Origin: DASQBT01 sp049578545 | GTDB lineage: Bacteria > Pseudomonadota > Gammaproteobacteria > Burkholderiales > Thiobacillaceae | NCBI GenBank assembly: GCA_049578545.1 | Contig: JBAUMF010000049.1 | Coordinates: 38,456-102,455, forward strand | DNA: 64,000 bases | Direction: 5' to 3' | The notes under the pieces: generated by a model | Databases searched by the model: none | Told to the model about the DNA's origin: nothing | What the model saw: the letters and a program-made list of their open reading frames with translations, nothing else | Shown: positions 55,335-63,261 of the stretch, in pieces | Layout: every line of letters starts with the position of its first letter | How positions within the stretch are numbered: position 1 is the first letter of the stretch | Program-made: the position numbers and the translations under genes

Positions 55335-55623
55335 ATGAAATTGCGCCGTAGCAATGGTTTCCGTTCCTGCTTTCGCCAACCAGAAATTGGCGCAAAAGAA
55401 TGGATGTCTGGCCTGCCATGGTATTGACAAGAAGATTCTCGGGCCCGCCTACAAGGACGTGGCTGCCAAATACAAGGGTGACGCAGGCGCTGAAGCCATG
55501 CTGTTTGCCAAGGTAAAGTCCGGAGGTAAAGGCGTGTGGGGCCAGGTACCCATGCCGCCCAACCCCAAGGTCAAGGACGCGGACCGGAAGCAAATCATCG
55601 CCTCGGTGATGGCCATGAAGTGA
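55335..55623 (+). pseudogene. Class I cytochrome c with destroyed signal peptide
   Basis: From 55354 the frame reads MVSVPAFANQKLAQKNGCLA and then CHG, K-I-L-G-P-A-Y-K-D-V-A-A-K-Y-K-G-D and M-P-P-N with the axial Met, a normal c551/c8-type cytochrome core of about 80 residues. Only seven residues precede the AFA cleavage site, too few for export. The likely original start ATG AAA TTG CGC CGT at 55335 is in another frame. A deletion plus frameshift in the leader fits. Without export, haem cannot be attached, so it is probably inactive unless this is a sequencing error. Confidence 0.7.
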
Positions 55624-55758
55624 TAATTGATAATTTGCGCAGTGAAAGCCGTTCGTAAACCGGCTTCTTTTTTTGACGCCGCGGGAACGTTGCGTAAAGG
55701 CCCACTGAACGAGAGTGATATCGAATACGCGTTAAAGCAAAGAATCCTATTAAATAAG

Positions 55759-55787
55759 TTGATATGAATATCCGTTAATTGAATTAT
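55759..55787 (+). promoter_or_regulatory. Candidate promoter of the cytochrome-porin gene
   Basis: TTGATA (55759-55764) and AATTAT (55782-55787), spaced by 17 bp, lie in a strongly AT-rich stretch 63 bp before the start at 55850. Pattern match only; the drop in GC is clear against the flanks. Confidence 0.35.
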
Positions 55788-55849
55788 CTATGGAAAGCTT
55801 TATGTCTTTTAATTAATGAAATTTTGCGTCAGAAGAAACGGGGCTCCCA

Positions 55850-57205
55850 ATGCTGAACCAGAAGTATCGTTCGATGTACACCAAGGCACGTATTCGCCTG
55901 TTGTTTGGGTTGACTGCAGTGGCGTTATTGCTTGGTTATTCGGGGCTGGCCAAGGCCATCCCCGTGTTCGCGCGCCAGACCGGGCAGAACTGCGTCGCCT
56001 GCCACGCGGGCGGGCAATTCCCCGAGCTGACGCCGTATGGGCGATTGTTCAAGCTCACCGCTTATACAATGGGCAGCCGCACCGTGCCGGTGTCAATGAT
56101 GGCGGTTCTGGATGCCACCAAGGTTCGCAATAACAAGGATTCCAGCGGGGCCAAAGCATTTGACAAACAGAGCAGCCTGCTGTTCGACTTCGGCAGCGTG
56201 TTTCTGGCGGGCAAGATTACCGATAACCTGGGGCTCTTCGGGCAATTCACCTATGCAAACTACGACCATAAGGATGACAATGGGAACTGGAAGGGTCATT
56301 ATGGTCCTGACAATACAGAGCTGCGTTATGCCGACCGGTTCATTTCTCCCGGCAGCGACCTGATCGTCGGCGCCTTCGCCAACAACAATCCGTCCATGCA
56401 GGATGTGTGGAACAGCACGCCTGCCTGGGGCTATCCGTATCTCGGCCCATCCTTCAACTTGGGAGCGCCTGCCTCGCCAATGCTTGACGGTACGCTAGGG
56501 CAAGAATCGGTAGGCGCCGGGGTCTATGCCTTCTGGAACAAGAGCCTGTATGGCGAGCTCTCGATGTACAAGACCGCCAATGGGCCTTTTGGCTTCCTGC
56601 ATTCCGGCGACAACTCCCAGATGTTACGGATCAAGGATGGGGCCCCCTACTGGCGCCTGGCCTACAACAAGGATTTCGGACCACATAACCTGATGGTCGG
56701 GACCTCGGGCATGATTGCGGAGCTTTATGAGAACAGTGACACGACGCAGCCGACAGACCGGTTCCAGGATATTGGAGTGGATGCGCAGTATGAATATATC
56801 CTCGACCCCCATACGGTCACGGCCCATGCGAGCTATATCCATGAAAAGGCCAAGTGGGGTACTGCGTTTGACAACGCCAGCGACACGCTGAACGAGTTCA
56901 AGCTCAAAGGCGCCTACGTCTACAACGCCAAGTATGGCGTAAGCCTGGCCTACAACCAGATCACCGGTTCGACCGATGCCGGCCTCTACGGCGGGGCAGG
57001 CGATGTCACGGGCAATCTGAGTGGCAATCCAGGCACAACCTCCTGGACTCCGGAAATCTTCTGGACCCCCATACAATACCTCCGGCTTGGCGCCCAGTAC
57101 TGGCATTACACGAAGTTCAACGGAGCCAGCAGCAATTACGATGGTTTTGGGCGCAGTGCCAGCGCGAACGACACCTTGTTCTTCTACGTGTGGGGCGCTT
57201 ACTGA
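55850..57205 (+). CDS. Monohaem cytochrome-porin fusion (Cyc2-like architecture)
   Basis: The 451-residue protein has a signal peptide ending in LAKA near residue 36, then I-P-V-F-A-R-Q-T-G-Q-N-C-V-A-C-H with a single haem site, followed by F-P-E-L-T-P-Y-G-R-L-F-K-L. From about residue 70 to the end it alternates aromatic and polar strands (L-F-D-F-G-S-V-F-L-A-G; Y-E-L-S-M-Y-type) and ends in V-W-G-A-Y, an outer-membrane barrel. A short haem domain fused to a barrel is the layout of Cyc2, the outer-membrane iron-oxidising cytochrome. Whether it oxidises iron or another outside donor is inference. Next downstream is a dihaem lipocytochrome. Confidence 0.85.
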   Translation: MLNQKYRSMYTKARIRLLFGLTAVALLLGYSGLAKAIPVFARQTGQNCVACHAGGQFPELTPYGRLFKLTAYTMGSRTVPVSMMAVLDATKVRNNKDSSGAKAFDKQSSLLFDFGSVFLAGKITDNLGLFGQFTYANYDHKDDNGNWKGHYGPDNTELRYADRFISPGSDLIVGAFANNNPSMQDVWNSTPAWGYPYLGPSFNLGAPASPMLDGTLGQESVGAGVYAFWNKSLYGELSMYKTANGPFGFLHSGDNSQMLRIKDGAPYWRLAYNKDFGPHNLMVGTSGMIAELYENSDTTQPTDRFQDIGVDAQYEYILDPHTVTAHASYIHEKAKWGTAFDNASDTLNEFKLKGAYVYNAKYGVSLAYNQITGSTDAGLYGGAGDVTGNLSGNPGTTSWTPEIFWTPIQYLRLGAQYWHYTKFNGASSNYDGFGRSASANDTLFFYVWGAY

Positions 57206-57260
57206 TGCTCCACCAACACCGTATAAGTTGTACTTATTCTGACCAATTGGGAACACCATT

Positions 57261-57905
57261 ATGAAGACAGCCGTTTACACCGTGTTGGCATTAACCGTTG
57301 CGAGCCTGGGGATCGGGTGCTCCAATCTGGACCGTTCGCGGGATCTCGGTGATCCGAAAGTGCCGGCCAAGACGCTTGCCCTGCAGGTCTGTTCCAATTG
57401 CCATGGGGTCGATGGCAACTCCGTTTCACCCAACTTTCCCAAACTCGCTGGACAGCAGGAGGACTACATCGTTGCTCAGCTCACCTACTTCAGGAGCCAC
57501 AACCGAGCTGACCCTGCGGGTTTTGAATACATGTGGGGCATCAGCAAGAAGCTGACAGACGAACAGATAAAGGGATTGGCCACCTACTTCTCCCAGCAAA
57601 AGGCCGTGCCCAATGTGGCTGGGGACCCCACAATTGCTGCCAGGGGAAAAGCAATATTCGAGACGGGCATCCCTGATGAAGGAGTGGCTGCCTGCTCCGG
57701 CTGTCACGGTGAGGCGGCCTTGGGTAATGGCACATTCCCGCGGCTCGCGGATCAGCATGCCAATTACATGATCAAGCAACTGCATATATTGAAGGAAACC
57801 GACCAGCGTCCTGCCGGTGCAATGATGAAGCCGCTGATTCACGGCCTGATGCCGGCTGATCTGGTAGCAGTCACAACCTATCTACAGGGCATCTCGTCCC
57901 GATAG
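57261..57905 (+). CDS. Dihaem c4-type cytochrome, lipoprotein
   Basis: The 214-residue protein has a lipobox signal peptide (MKTAVYTVLALTVASLGIGC) and two haem domains: C-S-N-C-H-G near residue 48 and C-S-G-C-H-G near 143, with axial Met in later M-K-P-L/G-L-M-P segments. It is 55 bp after the cytochrome-porin and likely shares its transcript, so it may accept electrons from it at the periplasmic face. Confidence 0.93.
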   Translation: MKTAVYTVLALTVASLGIGCSNLDRSRDLGDPKVPAKTLALQVCSNCHGVDGNSVSPNFPKLAGQQEDYIVAQLTYFRSHNRADPAGFEYMWGISKKLTDEQIKGLATYFSQQKAVPNVAGDPTIAARGKAIFETGIPDEGVAACSGCHGEAALGNGTFPRLADQHANYMIKQLHILKETDQRPAGAMMKPLIHGLMPADLVAVTTYLQGISSR

Positions 57906-58062
57906 CCCGGAGCAGGCTCACTACAACTTGTTTTGTCCCGCCTGGGAAGCAGGGGAGAACGCCACACGCCCACTGACCAGCCTTTGGACAAGCCCTTGTA
58001 ACTGATCTACTTTAAAGGGGGTATTGCTGAAAATCGGTACAAGTAGAGCTAGGGGAGCGGGA

Positions 58063-58830
58063 ATGAAGGCGGGGCTGGGGTTGCTCATATCAGTATTGTG
58101 GCTCGCAGCGAACCCTGCCTCCAAAGCCCGGGCCGAACATTCTGCGGGAACTGTATTTAAGGAGCCAACAACCGGTATGGAGTTTGTGTGGCTGCCGGGC
58201 GGCTGCTTTCAGATGGGGGGTGATGTGAACCCATCCGAGAAACCCATTCATAAGGTTTGCATACGCGGCTTCTGGCTGGGCCGGCACGAGGTAACACAGA
58301 AGGAGTACGCGCAGGTAACGGAAAGCAACCCCAGTTACTTCAAAGGGGACGATCGTCCGGTGGAACAGGTCAATTGGGATGAGGCCAATGCCTTTGCCGT
58401 ACAACTTGGCAAGAGGAACGGCCGACTGATGCGGCTGCCCAGCGAAGCAGAATGGGAATACGCCTGCCGGGCAGGCGGACAACACGACATCTATTGCGGT
58501 CAGGGCCCCGTATCGGATCTAGGCTGGTTTGGCAGCAACAGTAGCACGCGGACACACCCCGTGGGTCAAAAGCTCCCTAATGCCTGGGGAGCAGCTGATA
58601 TGACCGGCAATGTATGGGAGTGGGTGCAGGACTGCTGGCATTCTGACTACGCTGGGGCACCAGCGGATGGAAGTGCCTGGGCAGAGAATGGAAATTGCAG
58701 ACAGCGCGTCTTCCGTGGCGGTGGCTGGTTCGACTCATTGCCGTTCCTGCGTGCGGCCTACCGCAACAAGTATGAGGCCACTTCACGGTTATCCTATCTC
58801 GGGTTTCGTCTCGTCATGACACAGGAGTAG
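58063..58830 (+). CDS. Secreted SUMF1/formylglycine-generating-fold protein
   Basis: The 255-residue protein has a signal peptide (MKAGLGLLISVLWLAANPAS) and the FGE-sulfatase fold: G-x-F-x-M-G, P-V-x-x-V-N-W-D-E-A, L-P-S-E-A-E-W-E-Y-A-C-R, G-N-V-W-E-W-V-Q-D-C and R-V-F-R-G-G-G-W. The catalytic Cys pair of true formylglycine enzymes cannot be assigned with certainty, and no sulfatase is nearby, so another activity in the superfamily is equally likely. ATG 58063 has a purine-rich ribosome site; an upstream TTG is possible. Confidence 0.85.
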   Translation: MKAGLGLLISVLWLAANPASKARAEHSAGTVFKEPTTGMEFVWLPGGCFQMGGDVNPSEKPIHKVCIRGFWLGRHEVTQKEYAQVTESNPSYFKGDDRPVEQVNWDEANAFAVQLGKRNGRLMRLPSEAEWEYACRAGGQHDIYCGQGPVSDLGWFGSNSSTRTHPVGQKLPNAWGAADMTGNVWEWVQDCWHSDYAGAPADGSAWAENGNCRQRVFRGGGWFDSLPFLRAAYRNKYEATSRLSYLGFRLVMTQE

Positions 58831-59026
58831 GCCATTGGTCAGCAGCACATGTTTGGGATGATTGGTACCTTGTCCACCCCAACCTTGAACTACGCTGCGT
58901 ATCGGGTCATGTTCATCCCCTTCCTCAATATCAGTGTTGACCTTGTAATGTGTCTACTGAAACCGAAGAACCTTCACCATGAGTGACATGCGCGACATTG
59001 CATATGTCGCTGTGTTTAGCGCAACC

Positions 59027-59722
59027 CTAATCCAGTAAGGTAATCGGGCGAGCCGGAAATGACAATTGGTCGCGGTCGCGCCAGCTTGGCCGGACGTAAT
59101 TGATCTCCATCAGACGGCGCACGCCAATGATGGGCCGCTTGTCGAAGCCGTGCCATGTGTTCTTGCCAGGAATGAAGATGACTGCCGAATTGAACGTGGC
59201 TGAAGAACGTCCCACCCATTTTCGATCGGCATCATAGATGTCGGTGCCCCAGTTCCTGGCTTCAGGTCCCGTGCACAGGTAGACCACCATTGAAAACAGC
59301 TTTTCGGGGATGTCACAGTGCGGTTGGAGCCAGGCACCATCCGTGTCCTGAATATATTCGATGCGCAGATAGCTTCCTTCGATGTCTGCGGAATCACGAC
59401 CAAGCGTGTCCTTGAACTGGCGCGCGACTTCCGGACTCTGAAAGGCTTCGGTGAACGCGGCCACTGCAGGAAAATCAGCCCGCAGCCGGGGGGTGAAAAA
59501 TGTCCGCTTATTGTTGTTGTCTTTGAGATCGCGCACGCCTCCGCATTCATCGATAAGAGGCGGGCGGATGGGCAGAACGAGAATTCCGACGCACAGATCT
59601 TCCGGCAGCGTATCGGCGAGCGTCCAATGGGTATAGGGTTGTTCCCTGCGCATGGACGAACGCAGGGCATTACAGACGTGGCGGGCGATCAGTTTGGGTT
59701 CAGGTACACGTGGAAAATCCAT
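59027..59722 (-). CDS. 2OG-Fe(II) oxygenase A
   Basis: The 231-residue protein has a double-stranded beta-helix pattern with iron ligands H-C-D (near residue 138) and distal His in T-W-H-G-F, and the 2-oxoglutarate Arg in V-R-R-L-M-E-I-N-Y. No signal peptide, so it acts in the cytoplasm. It is the last gene of a four-gene minus-strand cluster with another oxygenase and a RidA-like protein. Substrate unknown. Confidence 0.85.
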   Translation of the reverse strand: MDFPRVPEPKLIARHVCNALRSSMRREQPYTHWTLADTLPEDLCVGILVLPIRPPLIDECGGVRDLKDNNNKRTFFTPRLRADFPAVAAFTEAFQSPEVARQFKDTLGRDSADIEGSYLRIEYIQDTDGAWLQPHCDIPEKLFSMVVYLCTGPEARNWGTDIYDADRKWVGRSSATFNSAVIFIPGKNTWHGFDKRPIIGVRRLMEINYVRPSWRDRDQLSFPARPITLLD

Positions 59723-59743
59723 TTTGGTGGCATCCTTCTGGCG

Positions 59744-60457
59744 CTAAGAGTGTTTGCCCTTCTGTCGCATGGCCCGCGCGGCAGGGTTGTCTCGCGGCAT
59801 CATGCCGATGATCCGTCGCAAGGGCGAAAAGGATTTGGCGAAGGCGCTGAGCTTGTGACGGAAGTATTCTTTCTTTACATAGGATTCAGAGTCGCAGTAG
59901 CAAAGCTGGAGACTCATGCGCGGGCCTTTCTGGGGCAGAAAGCCATGCCAGGACTTATCGCTGACGCGAAACATCAACATATTGCCAAATACGGGTGGAA
60001 ATTCGAACTCATAGTCGTTGCGGTCCGGGCTGCGCAAGACTCTGAGGCGGCCAGCTTCATAAGGCCACTCGCGGCTGAAGCCGAGGATGACCGTTACGAT
60101 CTTGTGTTTCGAATCTGGATGGGCGTAGCCTTCATTGTAATTGCCCGACGTGTTCCCCATCATCAATATGACCGGCGGATTGCCGCTCAGGTCCATGTCG
60201 AATTTGCGTTCGACCAGATGCCGGAAATGGGGGCTGAGGAGATCGGCGATCACGCTTTCAAATGCCGGACCATAGCGCAGGCTGGGCAGGCCGTAACTCC
60301 CTCGATAGGGAATGACTGGCGCGTCCGCCAGGACGCTGTCCTTGTCAAGCGCGATGGCATTTTCGGTAAACGCGTAATCATACGGATCATGGCGCAATTC
60401 GGCGGCGGCGATTGCGGCCTCGTCAAGCGCATGAAACGGTGGGAAGTTGCTTGCCAT
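59744..60457 (-). CDS. 2OG-Fe(II) oxygenase B
   Basis: The 237-residue protein has the ligands H-P-D in G-Y-A-H-P-D-S-K-H-K-I, distal His in S-W-H-G-F-L-P and the 2OG Arg in P-R-M-S-L-Q. The N-terminal 47 residues (DEAAIAAAELRHDPYDYAFT) and C-terminal 59 residues are nearly shared with the deleted paralogue at 61738-62013. It lies 21 bp upstream of oxygenase A and 20 bp after the RidA-like gene. Substrate unknown. Confidence 0.85.
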   Translation of the reverse strand: MASNFPPFHALDEAAIAAAELRHDPYDYAFTENAIALDKDSVLADAPVIPYRGSYGLPSLRYGPAFESVIADLLSPHFRHLVERKFDMDLSGNPPVILMMGNTSGNYNEGYAHPDSKHKIVTVILGFSREWPYEAGRLRVLRSPDRNDYEFEFPPVFGNMLMFRVSDKSWHGFLPQKGPRMSLQLCYCDSESYVKKEYFRHKLSAFAKSFSPLRRIIGMMPRDNPAARAMRQKGKHS

Positions 60458-60477
60458 GTGGTTCTCCTCGTGTCGCG

Positions 60478-61638
60478 TCAGAATGAAGGCAGAGACGGTT
60501 CATTGTTTGCGGTAATCGCGATGCCTTCCACTTCGACCAGCCACTCGGGCCGACAGACTGGGCCCTGCACAATGTTAAGCGGCAGATCCGGGTAGCGGTC
60601 GCGAAAATAGGCATCGACGGATTCAAAATCGGCAGGATCGCGCAGGTAGACAATCAGGTGCTGCATGTCGTCAAAACACGCCTTCCCCGAACGCAGCAGG
60701 GCATCAACATTTTCGACGGCACGCTCGAGTTGCTTGAGCACGTCACCGATATGCAGAACTTCTCCCTGGGCGTCAATGCTTGCGGTTCCCGAGATGAAGT
60801 GATGCACGCGGTCGGCATAGGCGATGCGCGTGCCGCGTTCAAAGGTCACATTGTAATCCTTGGTCGGGCACAAACGGCTGAAGTCATTAAGGAACGAGCG
60901 CTGCCCCGGCGCAAGGTCAAGGTTGGAGTAGGCGTCCATGGACACGACATCGAACTGGTGGGCGCAGGCGCCTTCGATGCCTGTAGACGCGATGTAAAAC
61001 GTGTCCCGGGTCAGGCCATGGCGGTCGAACAGGAGGCGCCGGCTGTCGACCATGTCCTTGTAGAAGACATCCACGCCCTTCATGTAAATCCATGTCCTGA
61101 CGCAATGATCAGCGAGCCGTCCGCCCTGACTGGCGAGCGCACCGATCAAGTCGTTGAAGATGTTGCGGGTCTGCCTGGCTGCATCGATGGACAGGTCATG
61201 GGCGCCGCCGCACAGCCGCGTGCTCCACAGATGGCGAATCCCGTTCTTCCGTACCAGCACATGTCTGGCTGACAGCCGCTCTTTTTCGAGTTTGTCCGGG
61301 CTGTCAATGTGATAGGCCAGCAGGGCGATCTTCGAGGCAGGCAGGGGCTGTTGCTGCACGATGGAGACCGCCACCGGATTGTCCGCGGTTTCGCGCACAA
61401 GATCGGTTTCACGCACCATGGCGGCCTGGTTGACGGCATCGCTGAGAAAAATGCGTCTGAATACCGCCGTTTCAGGAGCAAGGCCCAATGTCCTTTGTGC
61501 GACCGCATAGCGCTCCTGGACGAGCCTGACCTGCTCTTCCAGACCGAGGTTATGAGGGGCCTGCACGGAGATAAAATGCTCCGAGCCGCCAGCCGCACCC
61601 TGAAAGCTTCTATGTGTAATACCGCTGTTGACGACCAT
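60478..61638 (-). CDS. Single-chain protein with three RidA-like units
   Basis: The 386-residue protein appears to hold three YjgF/RidA-type units on one chain: about residues 15-115 (FISVQAPHNLG, A-V-S-I-V-Q-Q-Q-P-L-P-A-S-K), 145-240 (Q-T-R-N-I-F-N-D-L-I-G-A-L, D-T-F-Y-I-A-S-T-G) and 260-380 (F-I-S-G-T-A-S-I-D-A-Q-G-E-V, P-V-C-R-P-E-W-L-V-E-V-E-G-I-A-I). RidA proteins are homotrimers, so this would be a fused trimer. Only the last unit keeps the R-P-x-x-L-V-E-V-E segment used for imine chemistry. Chorismatases (FkbO/XanB2) share this fold and are an alternative. Clustered with 2OG oxygenases. Confidence 0.75.
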   Translation of the reverse strand: MVVNSGITHRSFQGAAGGSEHFISVQAPHNLGLEEQVRLVQERYAVAQRTLGLAPETAVFRRIFLSDAVNQAAMVRETDLVRETADNPVAVSIVQQQPLPASKIALLAYHIDSPDKLEKERLSARHVLVRKNGIRHLWSTRLCGGAHDLSIDAARQTRNIFNDLIGALASQGGRLADHCVRTWIYMKGVDVFYKDMVDSRRLLFDRHGLTRDTFYIASTGIEGACAHQFDVVSMDAYSNLDLAPGQRSFLNDFSRLCPTKDYNVTFERGTRIAYADRVHHFISGTASIDAQGEVLHIGDVLKQLERAVENVDALLRSGKACFDDMQHLIVYLRDPADFESVDAYFRDRYPDLPLNIVQGPVCRPEWLVEVEGIAITANNEPSLPSF

Positions 61639-61737
61639 GACCTAAGTGGCTTTCAAATCATCGGCGCGTTCTTCGCACCATACGCGAGCTGAAATGGATG
61701 ATTCGCAGATCAACAGGCTCATCAAGCGTTCAGGGCC

Positions 61738-62013
61738 TTACTTCGGCGCCCATTCGATGATCTTTTCCAATAGTGGCACCGACTTGGCAAACGCGCTTAT
61801 GCCGTGGCGGATGTACTCGCTGCGTAAAAGACTCCGCGAATCTGAAAAGCAAAATTGCAGGCTCATGCGCGGGGCGTCGGAGGGCACCTCGTCCTTGAAA
61901 CGCAAGGGAGTGGCCGGCTCGACGAAAGCATAGTCGTAAGGATCGCGCCGCAGCTCAACGGCGGCAATGGCTGACTCGTCAAGCAGCGAAAAAGGTGGCT
62001 CTTGGGATGCCAT
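61738..62013 (-). pseudogene. Internally deleted 2OG oxygenase B paralogue
   Basis: The intact 91-residue frame joins the N-terminal 48 residues of oxygenase B (MASQEPPFSLLDESAIAAVE and R-D-P-Y-D-Y-A-F) directly to its C-terminal 43 (R-M-S-L-Q-F-C-F, S-A-F-A-K-S). Residues equivalent to about 48-178, including both iron-binding His and the Asp, are missing in frame. It has a good ribosome site (AAGGAGC) and is first in the cluster. It cannot be an oxygenase; it may be a relic or a regulatory subunit. Confidence 0.85.
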
Positions 62014-62096
62014 GCTTAGAGCTCCTTCATATCGGGCGCGGCGACAACCGCACCTGCGGCCTCGGGTGATAACACCATCCTATTGATTCCAATCAG

Positions 62097-62121
62097 GTCC
62101 CCGCCAACGATGGGCGGGGAC
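62097..62121 (-). promoter_or_regulatory. Leader stem-loop upstream of the oxygenase cluster
   Basis: A perfect 9-bp GC-rich stem GTCCCCGCC / GGCGGGGAC with a 7-base loop lies 83 bp before the ATG of the deleted paralogue, at the 5' end of the expected transcript. No T run on either strand, so not a terminator. It could stabilise the mRNA or mask sequence. Confidence 0.5.
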
Positions 62122-62123
62122 TA

Positions 62124-62157
62124 ATCTGAATATTCAGATGCCAGTATATTTTATCAA
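62124..62157 (-). promoter_or_regulatory. Perfect 16-bp palindrome with overlapping promoter
   Basis: ATCTGAATATTCAGAT (62124-62139) is an exact palindrome. On the minus strand TTGATA (62152-62157) and AATATT (62129-62134, inside the palindrome), spaced by 17 bp, could be the promoter of the oxygenase/RidA cluster. A repressor binding the palindrome would block it. No regulator gene lies next to it. Confidence 0.5.
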
Positions 62158-62627
62158 CATGTAAATGCAACCATCGCGGTCCGCAGGCACCTGCCAGAAA
62201 ACGAATCAAGCGTCCTGAAGCATGCTTGAGACTCTAGCGGGAGAGTTCATGCTGTCATCGAAATGCAGGCTCAGCCCTTCCCGTTACCGGTTTAGGTCCA
62301 TCCAGGAAATTTGCTCGAGTACTGGAATCTCAGGATCCAAGAAATTTCTCTGGTAGCCCTTGACCCTTCTGCACTTGGTCGGGGTCGGGACTCAAGGCGG
62401 CGTGATTGGCGCGAGCCGCCACCCATCCAAGACAGATTTCCTGCCCAGATTTGCCGGACCGGCTCTTCTGAATGGAATCTTTGCTATAGTGATCTTGCCG
62501 TTAGGGTTGATCTGCCCATGTCGCATTGCTCTGACCAAGCTTTTGAACTGAGTTCTCTTTACCCTTTCAAATTCTGTGGGGGCGTTGCTTGTTTCTGAAT
62601 CGCTTGTTAAACAAAGAAGGAGAGGAA
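62158..62627. other. Non-coding spacer between divergent units
   Basis: Between the oxygenase-cluster promoter and the start at 62628 I see no gene with start, ribosome site and family pattern together. Frames in 62311-62598 have no recognisable protein features. The promoter of the next gene should lie near its end. Confidence 0.5.
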
Positions 62628-63041
62628 ATGATGCAAAATTTATTTCACGTTAAGATTTCACGCGCGTTCGCCATCCTGTGTGTGCTCGCGTCCATGAGTT
62701 TTTTTGCCGAGCGATCATCCGCCGCATCTCCTGACCCCAGGATGTTTGGTCCATGGGCCGTGGTGGATACGGAACAAATTGAAAACATCGGGATGCGTGT
62801 TTTCTTCTCTCCTGATGGCAACTTCTTCATGATCGACCCAAATACAGGAATGGGTTTCGTCGGCAACTGGACAGTGGGACGGGCTGGACTCCTGGTGGAC
62901 ATTGCTGGAAACAGCAAGTGGGGTAAATTGTGGGATGCCGATGTTTCATTTCCGGATAATTACCATATGGTTCTGGATGTAAAAGACAGCCAATTCTCGC
63001 AGCCTCATCGCGTCACCCTGCAAAGACTGGTGATCCGTTGA
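62628..63041 (+). CDS. Small exported beta-rich protein
   Basis: The 137-residue protein has a signal peptide (ending SSAAS near residue 33) and a beta-rich domain with F-G-P-W-A-V-V-D-T, V-F-F-S-P-D-G-N-F-F-M-I-D and G-N-W-T-V-G-R-A-G, reminiscent of lipocalin-like or META-type small barrels. No family is certain. ATG 62628 follows AAGGAGAGG; an ATG one codon later is possible. It lies 220 bp upstream of repeat protein 2 in the same direction. Confidence 0.7.
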   Translation: MMQNLFHVKISRAFAILCVLASMSFFAERSSAASPDPRMFGPWAVVDTEQIENIGMRVFFSPDGNFFMIDPNTGMGFVGNWTVGRAGLLVDIAGNSKWGKLWDADVSFPDNYHMVLDVKDSQFSQPHRVTLQRLVIR

Positions 63042-63261
63042 AGAATCTGGTCCTGCAATTGCGCGCGATTCAACTGGGTAATTGCACCCGGTTGAGCCAC
63101 GCTTTTCGGCACCCGGCCCTTCCGGTTGGGTGCCCGTCATGGCTGTATGCTGAATCAATCGATTGATCTCAAGTCCCTGAATAATCGTATATGTCAGCAC
63201 ACCAAATACTGAATTCGTTTCCTTTTACCCCCCAACCGCTTCAACTCATAGGAGAGTCCCA

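Noticed and set aside
58979..59038. Possible 19-residue open frame with ATG
   Set aside because: No convincing ribosome site and no family pattern; too short to support.
59318..60595. 425-codon open frame on the plus strand
   Set aside because: It runs antisense across both 2OG oxygenases, whose iron ligands and motifs are clear on the minus strand.
62311..62598. 95-codon frame in the spacer before the small secreted protein
   Set aside because: Frames here show no hydrophobic signal, no ribosome site and no family pattern.
63108..63134. Hairpin GGCACCC / GGGTGCC after the small secreted protein gene
   Set aside because: No T run on either strand, so it is not a supported intrinsic terminator.
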